DNA from: Planctomycetota bacterium
GTDB taxonomy: Bacteria > Planctomycetota > UBA8742 > UBA2392
Length of the DNA: 64,000 nt
Assembly (NCBI GenBank): GCA_003576915.1
Contig: QEVF01000014.1
Span: 93,846 to 157,845 of the forward strand
Direction of reading: 5' to 3'
The notes beneath the pieces are model-generated. The model saw only the letters and a list, made by a program, of their open reading frames with translations, ran no database searches and was not told where the DNA came from. Below, piece by piece: positions 41,942 through 52,110 of the stretch (positions within the stretch are counted from its first letter, which is position 1; each line of letters opens with the position of its first letter). A program made the translations under genes and the position numbers.

Positions 41942-44035
41942 TCACAGCCGGCGCAGGTCCAGGCACCAGGGGCTGAGCGCGCCCTGCGGAGGCGGCGAAA
42001 AGCCGCCCGGCGGAAACTCCAGCGGCGAAAGTTTCACGCGCCCGGCGCGCCTTTGGGCCGCCTCGGCTTCGTCGCGCGGCAGGCCATCATAGGCCAGGCC
42101 GTCCTGGCGCCACTCATGCAGCTCCAGTTCAAAGGCGCGGCGGCGGGTGAGGTCGAGCAGCTTCAGCTTCAGGGGGGACTGCGCGCCTACCGTGGGGTGG
42201 AGGCCCACCTGCGGCACAAACGCGCGATAGCGCAGCGCGGTCACCAGGGCCTCGCCGCGGTCATCGGCGGCGTGCGAGGGTGTGAAGCCGTAGGCCCCCA
42301 GCGCCATCTCCCAGTGGCCCAGTTCCGCCGTGCGCCCCGAATGGGCGCGGAGGACAAGTTCCACGCGCTGCGAGCTGCTGTCCATCAGCCGGGCGCCCCG
42401 GCTCTCCTGCGAAGCGGCGTCGCCGATGAGGGGCCAGAACTCGACGGCGCGGCTCAGGCGCAGGGAACAGGGGCCCAGTTCGAAGCAGGCGATTTCACGG
42501 TCGCTGTCATCGAGCAGCAGGCGGGTCAGGGGCGCGCCGAGGCCGAAGCCCTCGCTCTCGAGGCTGGCCAGCACGTCGCCCAGGTCGCGCCTGAGGAAGA
42601 AGGGCAGGGCAAAGCGGTCGTGCAGTTCGGCGCCCCAGTCAACGAGTGTCCAGTCGCGCAGGGGGCCCTGGGCCGTGCGTCTGGCCAGCATGGCCACGAT
42701 GGCGCGCAGCAGGGCCCCCAGGGCGGCGCCGCGTTCGGGGCTGCGGGCCATGCGCAGCGCGCGGAATTCGATGACGCCGAGCTTGCCGCGCCCGGGCAGC
42801 CAGGCATTCCAGAACTTCTCCATGTTCAGTTCGGCGCGGTGGGCGTTTCCCGTGCGGTCGGCCATGAAGGGGGCGAGCGCGGCGTGAAGGGTTTCGGGGC
42901 TCGGGCGTTCGATGCGCGAGAGCAGGAGCAGCGAGGTCATGAGCTCCTCGAAGCTCTCGCGCACCCCTTCGTCGGCGCGGGGAGACTGGCTCGACGAGCC
43001 CACGGCATCGACGGCAAACAGATAGCTCAGGCAGGGGTGGCGGTTGAAGTAGCGAATCAACTGCGGCAGCACCTGGGGGTGCAGCACAAAGGGGCTCTGG
43101 CTTGGCGTGGGCCCGCCCAGGGTCAGGTGGCCGCCGCCGCCGGAGTCGCCCACCAGGCCGTTGAAGAGCAGGCGGAAGGGATGCAGGCCGCAGGTGTCGG
43201 CGGCGTCATAAAGTTCGCGGTTCCAGGCAAGAAACGTGGCCAGGTCGGGGGCCGGGGCCATGTTGTTCTCGACCACCGCGGGGTCGGGGGTGTAGGTCGC
43301 AAAGGCCACCTGTTCATCGACGGGCGGCGCAAAGCCGGCCAGCACCAGGGCCGGCAGGCCGGCGGCGGCCGGGGCCAGTTCCGCCAGGAAGGCCAGGAAC
43401 GAGGGCACATCGGGGAACTCGGGCAGCTCCAGCCGCACCTGCCCCTGATCGAGGGAGGCCGCGAGCAGACACCAGCCCTCCGCCGCGAGGTCGTCCCGGG
43501 CGCCTTCCTCGGGCAGCTTGCGCCCATGCCAGGATGGGCGCTGCAGGCGGTCATCGGCGGGCAGGGGCCTCGCGGCGCTGCCGAAGAGCAGGCGTTCGCT
43601 TTCACGCGCTGCAAAGCGCAGGGTCGCGCGGCCTGGGGCCTGGAGCCGGCGCCCCAGGTCATCGAGCAGGAGTCCGGGCGAGGCGGCACTTTGCGGCGCC
43701 GGCGAAGCCTCGAGCTGAAGGGGGTCCGGGGGGCCCTGCCAGAGCCCGAAGCCGTCGCGTCGGCGATAGAGGCCGTAGCTCCAGCGCGGAACATCCTCGC
43801 CGGGGTATTGGCGGCCCAGGGTGCGGAGGATCAGGCAGCCGGGGTAGCGCCGCGCGCGCCAGGCCAACATGCGGCGGGCGCGCTCTTCCTTGTCGGCGCC
43901 GAGGGCGGCGAAATTCCAGGCGGGGTCGAAGGACCAGCGATCCGTGAAGGTGGGCTCGCCGCCGATCCAGATGTCCAGGCCGGCCGCGCGCAGGCGGGCG
44001 TCGTGGTCGGCAATGGCCTGTTCCAGGTCGGACAT
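41942..44035 (-). CDS. DUF2126 putative amidoligase, stand-alone paralogue
   Basis: 697 residues that align along their length with the C-terminal two thirds of the upstream transglutaminase fusion. Shared blocks are GGEPTF (25-30; GGEPTW in the fusion), [19 protein letters not shown] (from 298) and a GNAHRAELNMEKF block (HRAE 399-402). DUF2126 is described as a putative amidoligase, i.e. an ATP-dependent carboxylate-amine ligase. No transglutaminase domain is present here. Three bases separate it from the preceding gene, so they are cotranscribed. A second, diverged ligase suggests addition of a different residue or use of a different acceptor. Confidence 0.8.
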   Translation of the reverse strand: MSDLEQAIADHDARLRAAGLDIWIGGEPTFTDRWSFDPAWNFAALGADKEERARRMLAWRARRYPGCLILRTLGRQYPGEDVPRWSYGLYRRRDGFGLWQGPPDPLQLEASPAPQSAASPGLLLDDLGRRLQAPGRATLRFAARESERLLFGSAARPLPADDRLQRPSWHGRKLPEEGARDDLAAEGWCLLAASLDQGQVRLELPEFPDVPSFLAFLAELAPAAAGLPALVLAGFAPPVDEQVAFATYTPDPAVVENNMAPAPDLATFLAWNRELYDAADTCGLHPFRLLFNGLVGDSGGGGHLTLGGPTPSQSPFVLHPQVLPQLIRYFNRHPCLSYLFAVDAVGSSSQSPRADEGVRESFEELMTSLLLLSRIERPSPETLHAALAPFMADRTGNAHRAELNMEKFWNAWLPGRGKLGVIEFRALRMARSPERGAALGALLRAIVAMLARRTAQGPLRDWTLVDWGAELHDRFALPFFLRRDLGDVLASLESEGFGLGAPLTRLLLDDSDREIACFELGPCSLRLSRAVEFWPLIGDAASQESRGARLMDSSSQRVELVLRAHSGRTAELGHWEMALGAYGFTPSHAADDRGEALVTALRYRAFVPQVGLHPTVGAQSPLKLKLLDLTRRRAFELELHEWRQDGLAYDGLPRDEAEAAQRRAGRVKLSPLEFPPGGFSPPPQGALSPWCLDLRRL

Positions 44036-44038
44036 GTC

Positions 44039-47000
44039 TCAGACGCGGCGGCCAAGGTCAAAGCGCCGCAAATCCAGCGACCAGGGTTGCTCGCCATGAA
44101 CCTCCGTGGGCCGCGAAACGGCGGGGAAGGGCTGGTGGCCCTGGGTCGTGAAGCGCTGGGCGCGGCGCGCGGCAGCCTCAAAGGCGGTCAGGGGCGGTTT
44201 GTCGAAGGCGCGCCCTTCGGGGTGCCAGACGTGATAGGTCACGGCACCCAGGGAGCGCTGGCCCCAGGTATCGATGATGTCAAAGCGCAGCGGGTGATGA
44301 ACGCCGATGTGGGGCTGCAGGCAGTGGGGCGGCTGCCAGGCGCGGAAACGCACGCCGGCGACGCCTTCGCCGGCCTTGCCCGTGGAGCGCAGGGGCAGGT
44401 GCCAGCCATTGACGGCCACGACGTGCCGGCCCTCGGTCAGGCCATCGACGCGGATCTGCAGGCGCTCGACGCTGGAATCAACGTAGCGCGAAACGGTCGC
44501 GCCCGTGGGCTGCTCGCCCAGCACGATCCAGGGCTCAAGGGCCAGGCGCACCTCAACGCTGATGTCGTCGAGGCTGTGCAGGCCCATGACCGGGAAGCGG
44601 TAATCCAGGAAGGGGCGGAACCACTGGGCGTCCAGCGCCAGGCCCTGGCTGCGCAGGTCGCGGGTGACGTCTTCAAAGTCGCGCCACAGGTAATAGGGCA
44701 GCATGAACTGGTCGTGCAGGCGGCTGCCCCAGCGCACCAGGGGCTGCTCATAGGGGGCCTGGGCGAAGCGAGCCGTCAGGGCGCGCACCAGCAGCATCTG
44801 GGCCGCGGCCATGCGCTCGTGGGGCGGCATCTCGAAGGCGCGGAACTCCAGCAGGCCCTGGCGGCCGTGGGGGCCGTCTGGGCTGTAGAGCTTGTCGATG
44901 GAGAACTCCGCGCGGTGGGTGTTGCCCGCGAGGTCGGTCAGCAGGTTGCGCAGCAGGCGGTCTGTGAACCAGGGCGCGCCGTAGCCGGCTTTGTCGGTCA
45001 GGCGGTTGAGGGCGATCTCGAGTTCATAAAGCGAGTCCATGCGCGCCTCATCAAGGCGCGGCGCCTGGGATGTCGGCCCCACGAACATGCCCGTGAACAG
45101 ATAGCTCAGGCTGGGGTGGTTCTGGGCATAGCGCAGCCAGCTCGCCAGCAGGTCGGGCCGCTTGAGGAAGGGGCTCTGCGCCGCGGTGGGCCCGCCCAGG
45201 GTCAGGTGGTTGCCGCCGCCGCTTCCGACTTCGCGCCCGTCCAACTGGTACTTCTCGGTGCAGAGGCCCGCGTGGTTGGCCGCGTCGTTGATGGTCTCCA
45301 TCCACTGGACGTATTCGTCAAAGCGCTCGCTGACGGGCAGGTTGACCTCAATGACGCCGGGATCGGGCGTGACCAGGCACTCCTGCAGGCGCGGGTCGCG
45401 CGGCGGCGGGTAGCCCTCGAGGCGCAGGGGCTGTCGGAGGTTCTGCGCTGCCTGCTCGACGGCGGCGACCAGCGCCAGGAAATCCTCGGCGCTGACCATG
45501 GGGGGCAAAAACACGTTGAGTGCGCCCTCGCGGGGCTCGATGCACAGTGCCGTGCGCAGCACGTGGCCGCCCGCGGTCTGGCCGCCCGCGGCCGCGGCCT
45601 CGCCCGCTTCGCGCTGCAGGCGACCCTGCCGCGGGTCTGGCAGTGGCGGCTGGGGCAAGGTGACGTCGGCTTCAAAATCCTCGGGCGGCTGGCCCTGGAT
45701 GCGGTCCAGCGGCAGGCGCAGGCCCATGGGGCTGTCGCCGGGAATCAGGAAGCAATGCCGGCGGCGGAAGGTCCAGTCCGACGTCTGCCACTGGCCCAGG
45801 TGGCGCCGCAGGGGCAGGGCAAAACCCACAATGCTGTTGAGGCCGCGCTCCAGGGCCTTGGTGAGCTGGCGGCGCTCTTCAGGGGCCTTGAGGTCATGCT
45901 TGAGGGGGTCGATGTCCGTGGGCAGGTTTTCCTCGCGCGTGAGGAAAACCCAGGGGTCCTCATAGCCGGGAATCAGGTTCTCGCGCAGGCCCAGTATCTT
46001 CACCAGCTCCTGACCAAAGCGGCGCGCCAGCGCCACTTCGTCTTCGCTGCTCAGCCGCGTGCCCGTGCCCGGCTGCTGGTCTGAAAGCTCCAGCAGGCTG
46101 CCGTCCTGCCACACAGGCGTGGAGTCGCGGCGCCAGAGCAGACGCAGCACCCAGCGCGGCAGGCTTTCGCCGGGGTAGAGCTTGCCCATGTGCTGCATGG
46201 CCAGTACGCCCGTGCCAAAGCGGCGGCGCAGCTCGCGGGCAAGGCGCAGGCCCTGGCGCCACTTGGTGGGACCCAGGGCTTCGTTGTTCCACTCGGGCAG
46301 GTCCGGGTGTTCGCGCGATGTCCAGGTGGGTTCGCCGCCCATGGTCAGGCGCAGGCCGCCCGCGGCCAGCAGGTTGTCCGCCTGGCGGCCCGCCTCGCAC
46401 AGGGCCTGCCATTGCTCTTCGGTGTAGGGCACGCGGGGGCGGGGCTCGTGGCCCAGGCGCTCCACCTGCATGTCAAAGGAGAAGCTTTGGGCCGGCCGGC
46501 TGGCTGTGCCGGTAACCGGCGATGCCAGCTCGGGGTTGACCGTGCAGGCCAAAGGGATATGCCCCTCGCCGCAGAGCAGGCCGGAGGTGCCATCCAGCCC
46601 GATCCAGCCCGCGCCGGGAATATAGACCTCGGCCCAGGCATGAAGATCGACCACGTCGCGGCTGACGCCCCGGGCCAGGTCGGGGATGTTGCCCTCGTCG
46701 GCCAGTTGCACCAGATAGCCGCTCACAAAGCGCGCGGCCAGGCCCCGGGCCCGCAGGCAATCCACGAGCAGCACGGCGCTGTCGCGGCAGGAGCCGCTCC
46801 TCAGGGTCAGGGTTTCGTCGCTGGTCTGGATGCCGGGCTCGTTGCGGATGATGTAGCGGACACTGCGGGCCACCAGGGTGTTGAGGGCCACGAGGTAGTC
46901 CGTCGGGTAGCCCCTGAAGGGCACCTGCCCGACAAAGGCTTCCAGGGCGGCCGAGGGCTTGTCGTGCTGCAAAAACGGGGCCAGCTCCTGTTCCAGACCG

Positions 47001-47320
47001 TCGGGGTAGCCAAAGGGCAGTTCGTGGCAGCGGTCGTCAATGAAGAAGTTGAAGGGATTGACGGGCCGGATGTCAAAGGCGGCATCGACCACCAGCCGGA
47101 ACTCCTCCGGCTCGACGCCCCTGGCGAAAGTCAGGCGGGCGATGTGGTTGCCCCAGGGGTCATACTGCCAGCGCACCTCGCAGGCCGGGGTGATATCGAG
47201 GTTGTAGGACAGCAGCTTGGCCCGGGCGTGCTCGGCGGGGCGCAGGCGCACAATCTGCGGTCCCAGGGCTGTCTTCTGACCGTAATGATATCGCGTGTCG
47301 TGCTTGATTCGGATACGCAT
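44039..47320 (-). CDS. Transglutaminase-like protease fused to DUF2126 putative amidoligase
   Basis: 1093 residues. Residues 1-300 hold a bacterial transglutaminase N-domain ([13 protein letters not shown]) and a transglutaminase core with catalytic triad C178 (RSGSCRDS), H227 ([11 protein letters not shown]) and D243 (IGLDGTSG). Residues about 320-1090 are DUF2126 with GGEPTW (328-333), [13 protein letters not shown] (700-712) and [11 protein letters not shown] (HRAE 802-805). This architecture occurs with circularly permuted ATP-grasp and alpha-E genes, as here (divergent neighbours). Proposed role: peptide tag or metabolite synthesis and cleavage. ATG at 47320 starts the transglutaminase fold; no clear ribosome site. 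Confidence 0.9.
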   Translation of the reverse strand: MRIRIKHDTRYHYGQKTALGPQIVRLRPAEHARAKLLSYNLDITPACEVRWQYDPWGNHIARLTFARGVEPEEFRLVVDAAFDIRPVNPFNFFIDDRCHELPFGYPDGLEQELAPFLQHDKPSAALEAFVGQVPFRGYPTDYLVALNTLVARSVRYIIRNEPGIQTSDETLTLRSGSCRDSAVLLVDCLRARGLAARFVSGYLVQLADEGNIPDLARGVSRDVVDLHAWAEVYIPGAGWIGLDGTSGLLCGEGHIPLACTVNPELASPVTGTASRPAQSFSFDMQVERLGHEPRPRVPYTEEQWQALCEAGRQADNLLAAGGLRLTMGGEPTWTSREHPDLPEWNNEALGPTKWRQGLRLARELRRRFGTGVLAMQHMGKLYPGESLPRWVLRLLWRRDSTPVWQDGSLLELSDQQPGTGTRLSSEDEVALARRFGQELVKILGLRENLIPGYEDPWVFLTREENLPTDIDPLKHDLKAPEERRQLTKALERGLNSIVGFALPLRRHLGQWQTSDWTFRRRHCFLIPGDSPMGLRLPLDRIQGQPPEDFEADVTLPQPPLPDPRQGRLQREAGEAAAAGGQTAGGHVLRTALCIEPREGALNVFLPPMVSAEDFLALVAAVEQAAQNLRQPLRLEGYPPPRDPRLQECLVTPDPGVIEVNLPVSERFDEYVQWMETINDAANHAGLCTEKYQLDGREVGSGGGNHLTLGGPTAAQSPFLKRPDLLASWLRYAQNHPSLSYLFTGMFVGPTSQAPRLDEARMDSLYELEIALNRLTDKAGYGAPWFTDRLLRNLLTDLAGNTHRAEFSIDKLYSPDGPHGRQGLLEFRAFEMPPHERMAAAQMLLVRALTARFAQAPYEQPLVRWGSRLHDQFMLPYYLWRDFEDVTRDLRSQGLALDAQWFRPFLDYRFPVMGLHSLDDISVEVRLALEPWIVLGEQPTGATVSRYVDSSVERLQIRVDGLTEGRHVVAVNGWHLPLRSTGKAGEGVAGVRFRAWQPPHCLQPHIGVHHPLRFDIIDTWGQRSLGAVTYHVWHPEGRAFDKPPLTAFEAAARRAQRFTTQGHQPFPAVSRPTEVHGEQPWSLDLRRFDLGRRV

Positions 47321-47415
47321 GAATTGCGGGCCCCGGGTTGCCGACGTTCCGGCGCCATGCCGGCCCGCAACGCAAAACCTGAAACCTGACACCTGCCGTT
47401 ACGGGCGGGCAAGGC

Positions 47416-47421
47416 TACAAT
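47416..47421 (+). promoter_or_regulatory. -10 box of the ATP-grasp gene
   Basis: TACAAT in the 139-base divergent spacer, followed by a 30-odd base leader with GGAG at 47451-47454 and GTG at 47460. No equally clear promoter was seen for the divergent transglutaminase gene. Confidence 0.45.
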
Positions 47422-47459
47422 CTCCCGCAGGTACACCCAAGCACGACATTGGAGCTCCC

Positions 47460-48947
47460 GTGGCCGAGAGTGAAGTCAACGCGCGCCGCAAGTCGGCGCG
47501 CCGCACCACCCGCCGCGTCTTCAAGGCCTACAGGCCGCAGGAAGGCACCTACGACGAGCTGTTCTCGGCCGATGGAACGCCCCGCGCCGAATTCTGCAAG
47601 ATTGTCGAAATCATCGACTCCATGGGCACGGGCGAGTTCCGCGCCCGCCAGAAACTCGCCGATGCCGCGTTTCTCAAGGGCGGCATCACCTTTTCGGTGT
47701 ACTCCGACAACCGCGGCGTGGAGAAGATCTTCCCCTTTGACCTGATCCCGCGGCCCGTGGCCGCCGCGGAGTGGGCGAAGCTGGAGCGCGGGCTGGAGCA
47801 GCGCATCCGCGCCCTGAATCTCTTTCTGGCTGACGTTTACGGCGAGCAGCGCATCCTGCGCGAGAACGTGATTCCCCGGGCGCTGGTGGAGGGCAGCAGG
47901 GGTTACCTGCGGCAGGTCCAGGGCATCAAGCCGCCCGGGGGTGTCTATATCCATGTCGCGGGCATTGACCTGATCCGCCGGCCGGACGGCTCGTTCTGCG
48001 TGCTGGAAGACAACATCCGCACCCCCTCGGGTGTTTCCTACGTGCTGGAGAACCGCCGCGTGATGAAGCGGGTCTTCCCCCGGATCTTCGCCGAGGCCAG
48101 CGTGCGCAGCGTGGACGAGTATCCCATGCGCCTGCGCGAGGCTCTCGCCGGCGTGGCTCCGCGCGACAACCCGCGCATGGTCATTCTCACGCCGGGCCCC
48201 TTCAACTCCGCCTACTTTGAGCACAGCTTTCTGGCGCGGCGCATGGGCTGCGAACTCGTGCAGGGCCAGGACCTGTTCGTGTGGCAGGACAAGGTTTTCG
48301 TCAAGACCACCCAGGGCCCGCAGCGCGTGGACGTGATTTACCGCCGCGTGGATGACCAGTTCATGGACCCCAAGGTCTTCCGCGAGGATTCCATGCTGGG
48401 CGTGCCCGGCATCATGGGCGCCTATGCCCGGGGCAACGTGGCTTTGGCCAACGCCATCGGAAACGGCGTGGCCGACGACAAGGCCGTCTATCCCTACGTG
48501 CATGACATGATCCGCTTCTACCTGAGCGAAGAGCCCCTGCTGGCCCAGGTCGAGACCTTCATCTGCGCGCGCGAAAAGGACTGCGCGCACGTGCTGGCCA
48601 ACCTGCAGAAGATGGTGGTCAAGGCCGTGGATGAAAGCGGCGGCTACGGCATGCTCATGGGGCCCCAGGCCGGCAGGAAACAGCTGGACGAATTCGCCGA
48701 ACGCATCGCCAAGAACCCGCGCGGCTACATTGCCCAGCCCCGCGTTGAATTGAGCACCTGCCCCACCTGGGTGGACAAGGGCGTGGGCCCACGGCGCGTG
48801 GACCTGCGGCCCTATATCGTGACGGGCAAGACGACCTGGGCTCTGCCGGGGGGCCTGACGCGCGTGGCGCTGGTGGAGGGCAGCTATGTGGTCAACTCCA
48901 GCCAGGGAGGCGGCAGCAAGGACACCTGGGTGATGGGGCAGGCCTGA
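47460..48947 (+). CDS. Circularly permuted ATP-grasp ligase (type 1/2, DUF404/DUF407)
   Basis: 495 residues, GTG start with GGAG five bases upstream. Characteristic blocks are YDELF near the N-terminus, [69 protein letters not shown] and, towards the C-terminus, [15 protein letters not shown] and RPYIVTG. Such proteins are predicted peptide or amide ligases that activate a carboxylate with ATP. It is followed after 43 bases by the alpha-E gene and divergent from the transglutaminase/DUF2126 genes, the usual neighbourhood of this family. Confidence 0.92.
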   Translation: MAESEVNARRKSARRTTRRVFKAYRPQEGTYDELFSADGTPRAEFCKIVEIIDSMGTGEFRARQKLADAAFLKGGITFSVYSDNRGVEKIFPFDLIPRPVAAAEWAKLERGLEQRIRALNLFLADVYGEQRILRENVIPRALVEGSRGYLRQVQGIKPPGGVYIHVAGIDLIRRPDGSFCVLEDNIRTPSGVSYVLENRRVMKRVFPRIFAEASVRSVDEYPMRLREALAGVAPRDNPRMVILTPGPFNSAYFEHSFLARRMGCELVQGQDLFVWQDKVFVKTTQGPQRVDVIYRRVDDQFMDPKVFREDSMLGVPGIMGAYARGNVALANAIGNGVADDKAVYPYVHDMIRFYLSEEPLLAQVETFICAREKDCAHVLANLQKMVVKAVDESGGYGMLMGPQAGRKQLDEFAERIAKNPRGYIAQPRVELSTCPTWVDKGVGPRRVDLRPYIVTGKTTWALPGGLTRVALVEGSYVVNSSQGGGSKDTWVMGQA

Positions 48948-48990
48948 AAGTGTACACGGATCATCGTAAGCCAACCCTGCGGATTTCCCC

Positions 48991-49998
<1,008 letters not shown>

Positions 49999-50060
49999 AG
50001 GTCCGGGGGGGGCTGTGACGCGGGCAAGCTGACCCCGTTTCCGTCGTGGTGGAGCCGGGG

Positions 50061-50066
50061 TATAAA
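50061..50066 (+). promoter_or_regulatory. -10 box near the tatC start
   Basis: TATAAA with TTTCCG 17 bases upstream, and only 8 bases before the ATG at 50075, implying a leaderless or almost leaderless transcript. Confidence 0.45.
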
Positions 50067-50074
50067 GCCGGTTC

Positions 50075-51427
50075 ATGGCTGACGAACAGCCCATGCCCTT
50101 TGCCAGCCACCTCAACGAGTTGAGGCGGCGGCTGATTTACACGGCCCTGTTCTTCTTCGTGGCGTTCAGCGCCGTGTTTGCGTGGGGCGCCACGCACATC
50201 GTCAACTACATCAAGGAAATCGCGGTCGTCACCCACCATGTGAACGGGCGCGAGGTGACCGAACAGATCAAGTTCAGCGTGATCGGCACCATGGAGACCT
50301 TCTCCACGACCATGCGCGTGGCCGTCTATGCCGCCATTGTGCTGACCTATCCCTTTGCCATGTTCCAGGCCTGGCGCTTTGTCGCCCCCGGCCTTTACCG
50401 CAACGAGAGGCAGTTCTTCCTGTTTGCCATTCCGTCCATTTTCCTGCTCTTCTTCGCGGGCGCGGCGTTTGGCCGCTACATCCTGCTGCCCATCAGCATT
50501 CCGTTCCTGATGAGCTTCAACGTCGAGGAGCTGGACGTGCAGCAGTTGTTCACCCTGCGCGAGTTCCTGGACCTGGTGTTCGCCCTGACCTTCGGCCTGG
50601 GCCTGATTTTCCAGTTGCCGCTGCTGGTGGCCCCCCTGATCCGCTTTGGCCTGCTCAAGCCGGATTTCTTCGCGCGCAAGCGCCGCTACACGCTGCTGGC
50701 TGCGGTGTTGATCGGCGCCGTGATTTCGCCCAGCGGCAGCCCCATCGACATGATCATCGCGGGCCTGCCCGTGTTCTTTCTGGTCGAGGGCGGCGTGTGG
50801 CTGGGCCGCCTGTGGCGCGCCGCCGCCCTGCGCCGCGCCGAAAGGCTGGCGCGCGAGGCCCAGGCCCGGGGCGAGAAGGTCGATGTCGAGTCTCTGGCGG
50901 GCGGCCTCGCCGTGGACCTCGAGGAAAAGCTGCGCTTGTTCGCTTCCGGCGGCGCGCGCGAGTTTGCCCGCGAGATGTTCACGGGCTTTCGCGAAGGCAT
51001 GAAGGAGGCCGGGGTGTTCAACCCCAAATCGCTCTTTGACGACGACTACCAGGACGACGCAAGGCCTCCCGTCGAGGTCAAACTCAAAACCCAGCCCCGC
51101 CGCAAGCGGCCCGCGCCCGAAACATCCGCGGCTGCCGCGCCCGTGCCTGTCTCGCCCGATCCCTTTGAGCCGGCCGCGGCTGCGCCTGCCCAAGCCCCTG
51201 CCGCTCCCGAGCCCCTGCCCGCCGTGGCGGCTCCTGCGCCTCAGGCGGCGCAGGCCCGCACGCTCGAAGAAAACCTGCCGCCGGACCTCGCCCTGTTCAT
51301 TGACAACCGCATTGCCGTGCGCCTCGATGAAATGTTCGAGGAGCGCATCAAGCCCTTTCTGGAGCGCGCCCTGCGCGAGGGCAGGAACGGCAACGGTCAC
51401 CCACCGCCATCTGAAAGCGAATCATGA
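50075..51427 (+). CDS. tatC: Twin-arginine translocase subunit TatC with long C-terminal extension
   Basis: Receptor subunit of the Tat pathway, which exports folded proteins with RR signal peptides. The first 250 or so residues have six membrane helices and the conserved N-terminal FASHLNELRRRL, plus ETFSTTMRVAVYAAIVLTYP and the RRRYTLLAAVLIGAVISPS-type segment before helix 5. After the last helix, about 195 extra residues follow: a basic helical stretch, a Pro/Ala-rich linker (about 345-395) and a terminal helical tail (DLALFIDNRIAVRLDEMFEE). Typical TatC is about 250 residues. tatA/tatB are not adjacent. Its stop overlaps the next start (ATGA at 51424). Confidence 0.93.
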   Translation: MADEQPMPFASHLNELRRRLIYTALFFFVAFSAVFAWGATHIVNYIKEIAVVTHHVNGREVTEQIKFSVIGTMETFSTTMRVAVYAAIVLTYPFAMFQAWRFVAPGLYRNERQFFLFAIPSIFLLFFAGAAFGRYILLPISIPFLMSFNVEELDVQQLFTLREFLDLVFALTFGLGLIFQLPLLVAPLIRFGLLKPDFFARKRRYTLLAAVLIGAVISPSGSPIDMIIAGLPVFFLVEGGVWLGRLWRAAALRRAERLAREAQARGEKVDVESLAGGLAVDLEEKLRLFASGGAREFAREMFTGFREGMKEAGVFNPKSLFDDDYQDDARPPVEVKLKTQPRRKRPAPETSAAAAPVPVSPDPFEPAAAAPAQAPAAPEPLPAVAAPAPQAAQARTLEENLPPDLALFIDNRIAVRLDEMFEERIKPFLERALREGRNGNGHPPPSESES

Positions 51428-51981
51428 AGCCCACCAAGGCCCAATGGGCCCGCATCAAGCTGCTGGCGACCGACGTGGACGGCGTGCTGACCGATGCCAC
51501 CGTGCTTTACGGGGCTGAGGGCGAGCTGGCCAAGCCCTTCTTCATTCGCGACGGTATGGGGCTGCGCCTGCTGGAGGGCGCGGGGGTGCGCGTGGCCGTG
51601 GTCACCAGCGAAGACAGCGCCCTCGTCGGCGCACGCGTCAAGAAGCTCATGCTCAGCGCCTATCGCCCCGGCCAGAAGCGCAAGGGCGAAGCCATGGCCG
51701 CGCTGAGGGCGGAGTTTTCCGTCGCGCCGGAAGAAATCGCCTACATCGGCGACGACGTCAACGACCTCGAGGCCTTCGCCGCCGTCGGCATCGCCGTCGC
51801 CCCCGCCGACGGCCACTCCCTCCTGCGCCAGAAGGCCCACTTCGTGTCCGCCTTTGCGGGCGGGCGCGGCTGTGTGCGTGAAGTGGCTGACCTGATTCTG
51901 GAGGCCAAGGGCATTGATTCCGGCCTGCTCTGGGCCAACCTCCACCCGCAAAGCGTTGCCCGCGACAGCGGCAGCGTCTGA
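51424..51981 (+). CDS. KdsC-like HAD phosphatase
   Basis: 185 residues of the cap-less HAD subclass that includes 3-deoxy-D-manno-octulosonate 8-phosphate phosphatase. Motif I DVDGVLTDA (nucleophile Asp about 19), motif II VVTSEDS, and motif IV YIGDDVNDLEA (about 117-127) are present. It resembles KdsC of LPS Kdo synthesis, though related sugar-acid phosphatases are possible. It overlaps tatC by four bases and is followed by flagellar genes, so the cluster is not an LPS operon. Confidence 0.85.
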   Translation: MKPTKAQWARIKLLATDVDGVLTDATVLYGAEGELAKPFFIRDGMGLRLLEGAGVRVAVVTSEDSALVGARVKKLMLSAYRPGQKRKGEAMAALRAEFSVAPEEIAYIGDDVNDLEAFAAVGIAVAPADGHSLLRQKAHFVSAFAGGRGCVREVADLILEAKGIDSGLLWANLHPQSVARDSGSV

Positions 51982-52071
51982 TTGGCACGGCAATCGCTTT
52001 CCTGACCTGCGCAAGGCGGCAGCAGCCCGCCAAGGCCTGAAACTCAAGGCCCTGGGGCAGCGGCCCTTGAA

Positions 52072-52093
52072 CGCGGAAGAAATTTCTTCCGCG
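52072..52093. repeat. Perfect 22-base palindrome in the fliK leader
   Basis: CGCGGAAGA-AATT-TCTTCCGCG, 9-bp arms plus AATT centre, 17 bases before the fliK start. Preceding sequence (52007-52067) holds further GC-rich repeats (GGCGGC...GCCGCC-like and GGCC...GGCC). It could be an operator, a leader hairpin that hides the GGGGAAGG ribosome site region, or a terminator for the tatC-kdsC unit. Confidence 0.45.
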
Positions 52094-52110
52094 CGGGGAA
52101 GGAAACCACC

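Noticed and set aside
41990..42009. GGCGGC-GAAA-like hairpin resembling hairpin 3 of the structured element
   Set aside because: It lies inside the DUF2126 coding region, lacks the flanking hairpins and is expected by chance in such GC-rich DNA.
42053..46084. A 1343-codon open frame on the plus strand antisense to both DUF2126 genes
   Set aside because: It crosses the junction of two well-supported genes, has composition of a GC-skew shadow (Ala/Gly/His/Gln-rich) and no domain. The minus-strand genes carry intact motifs.
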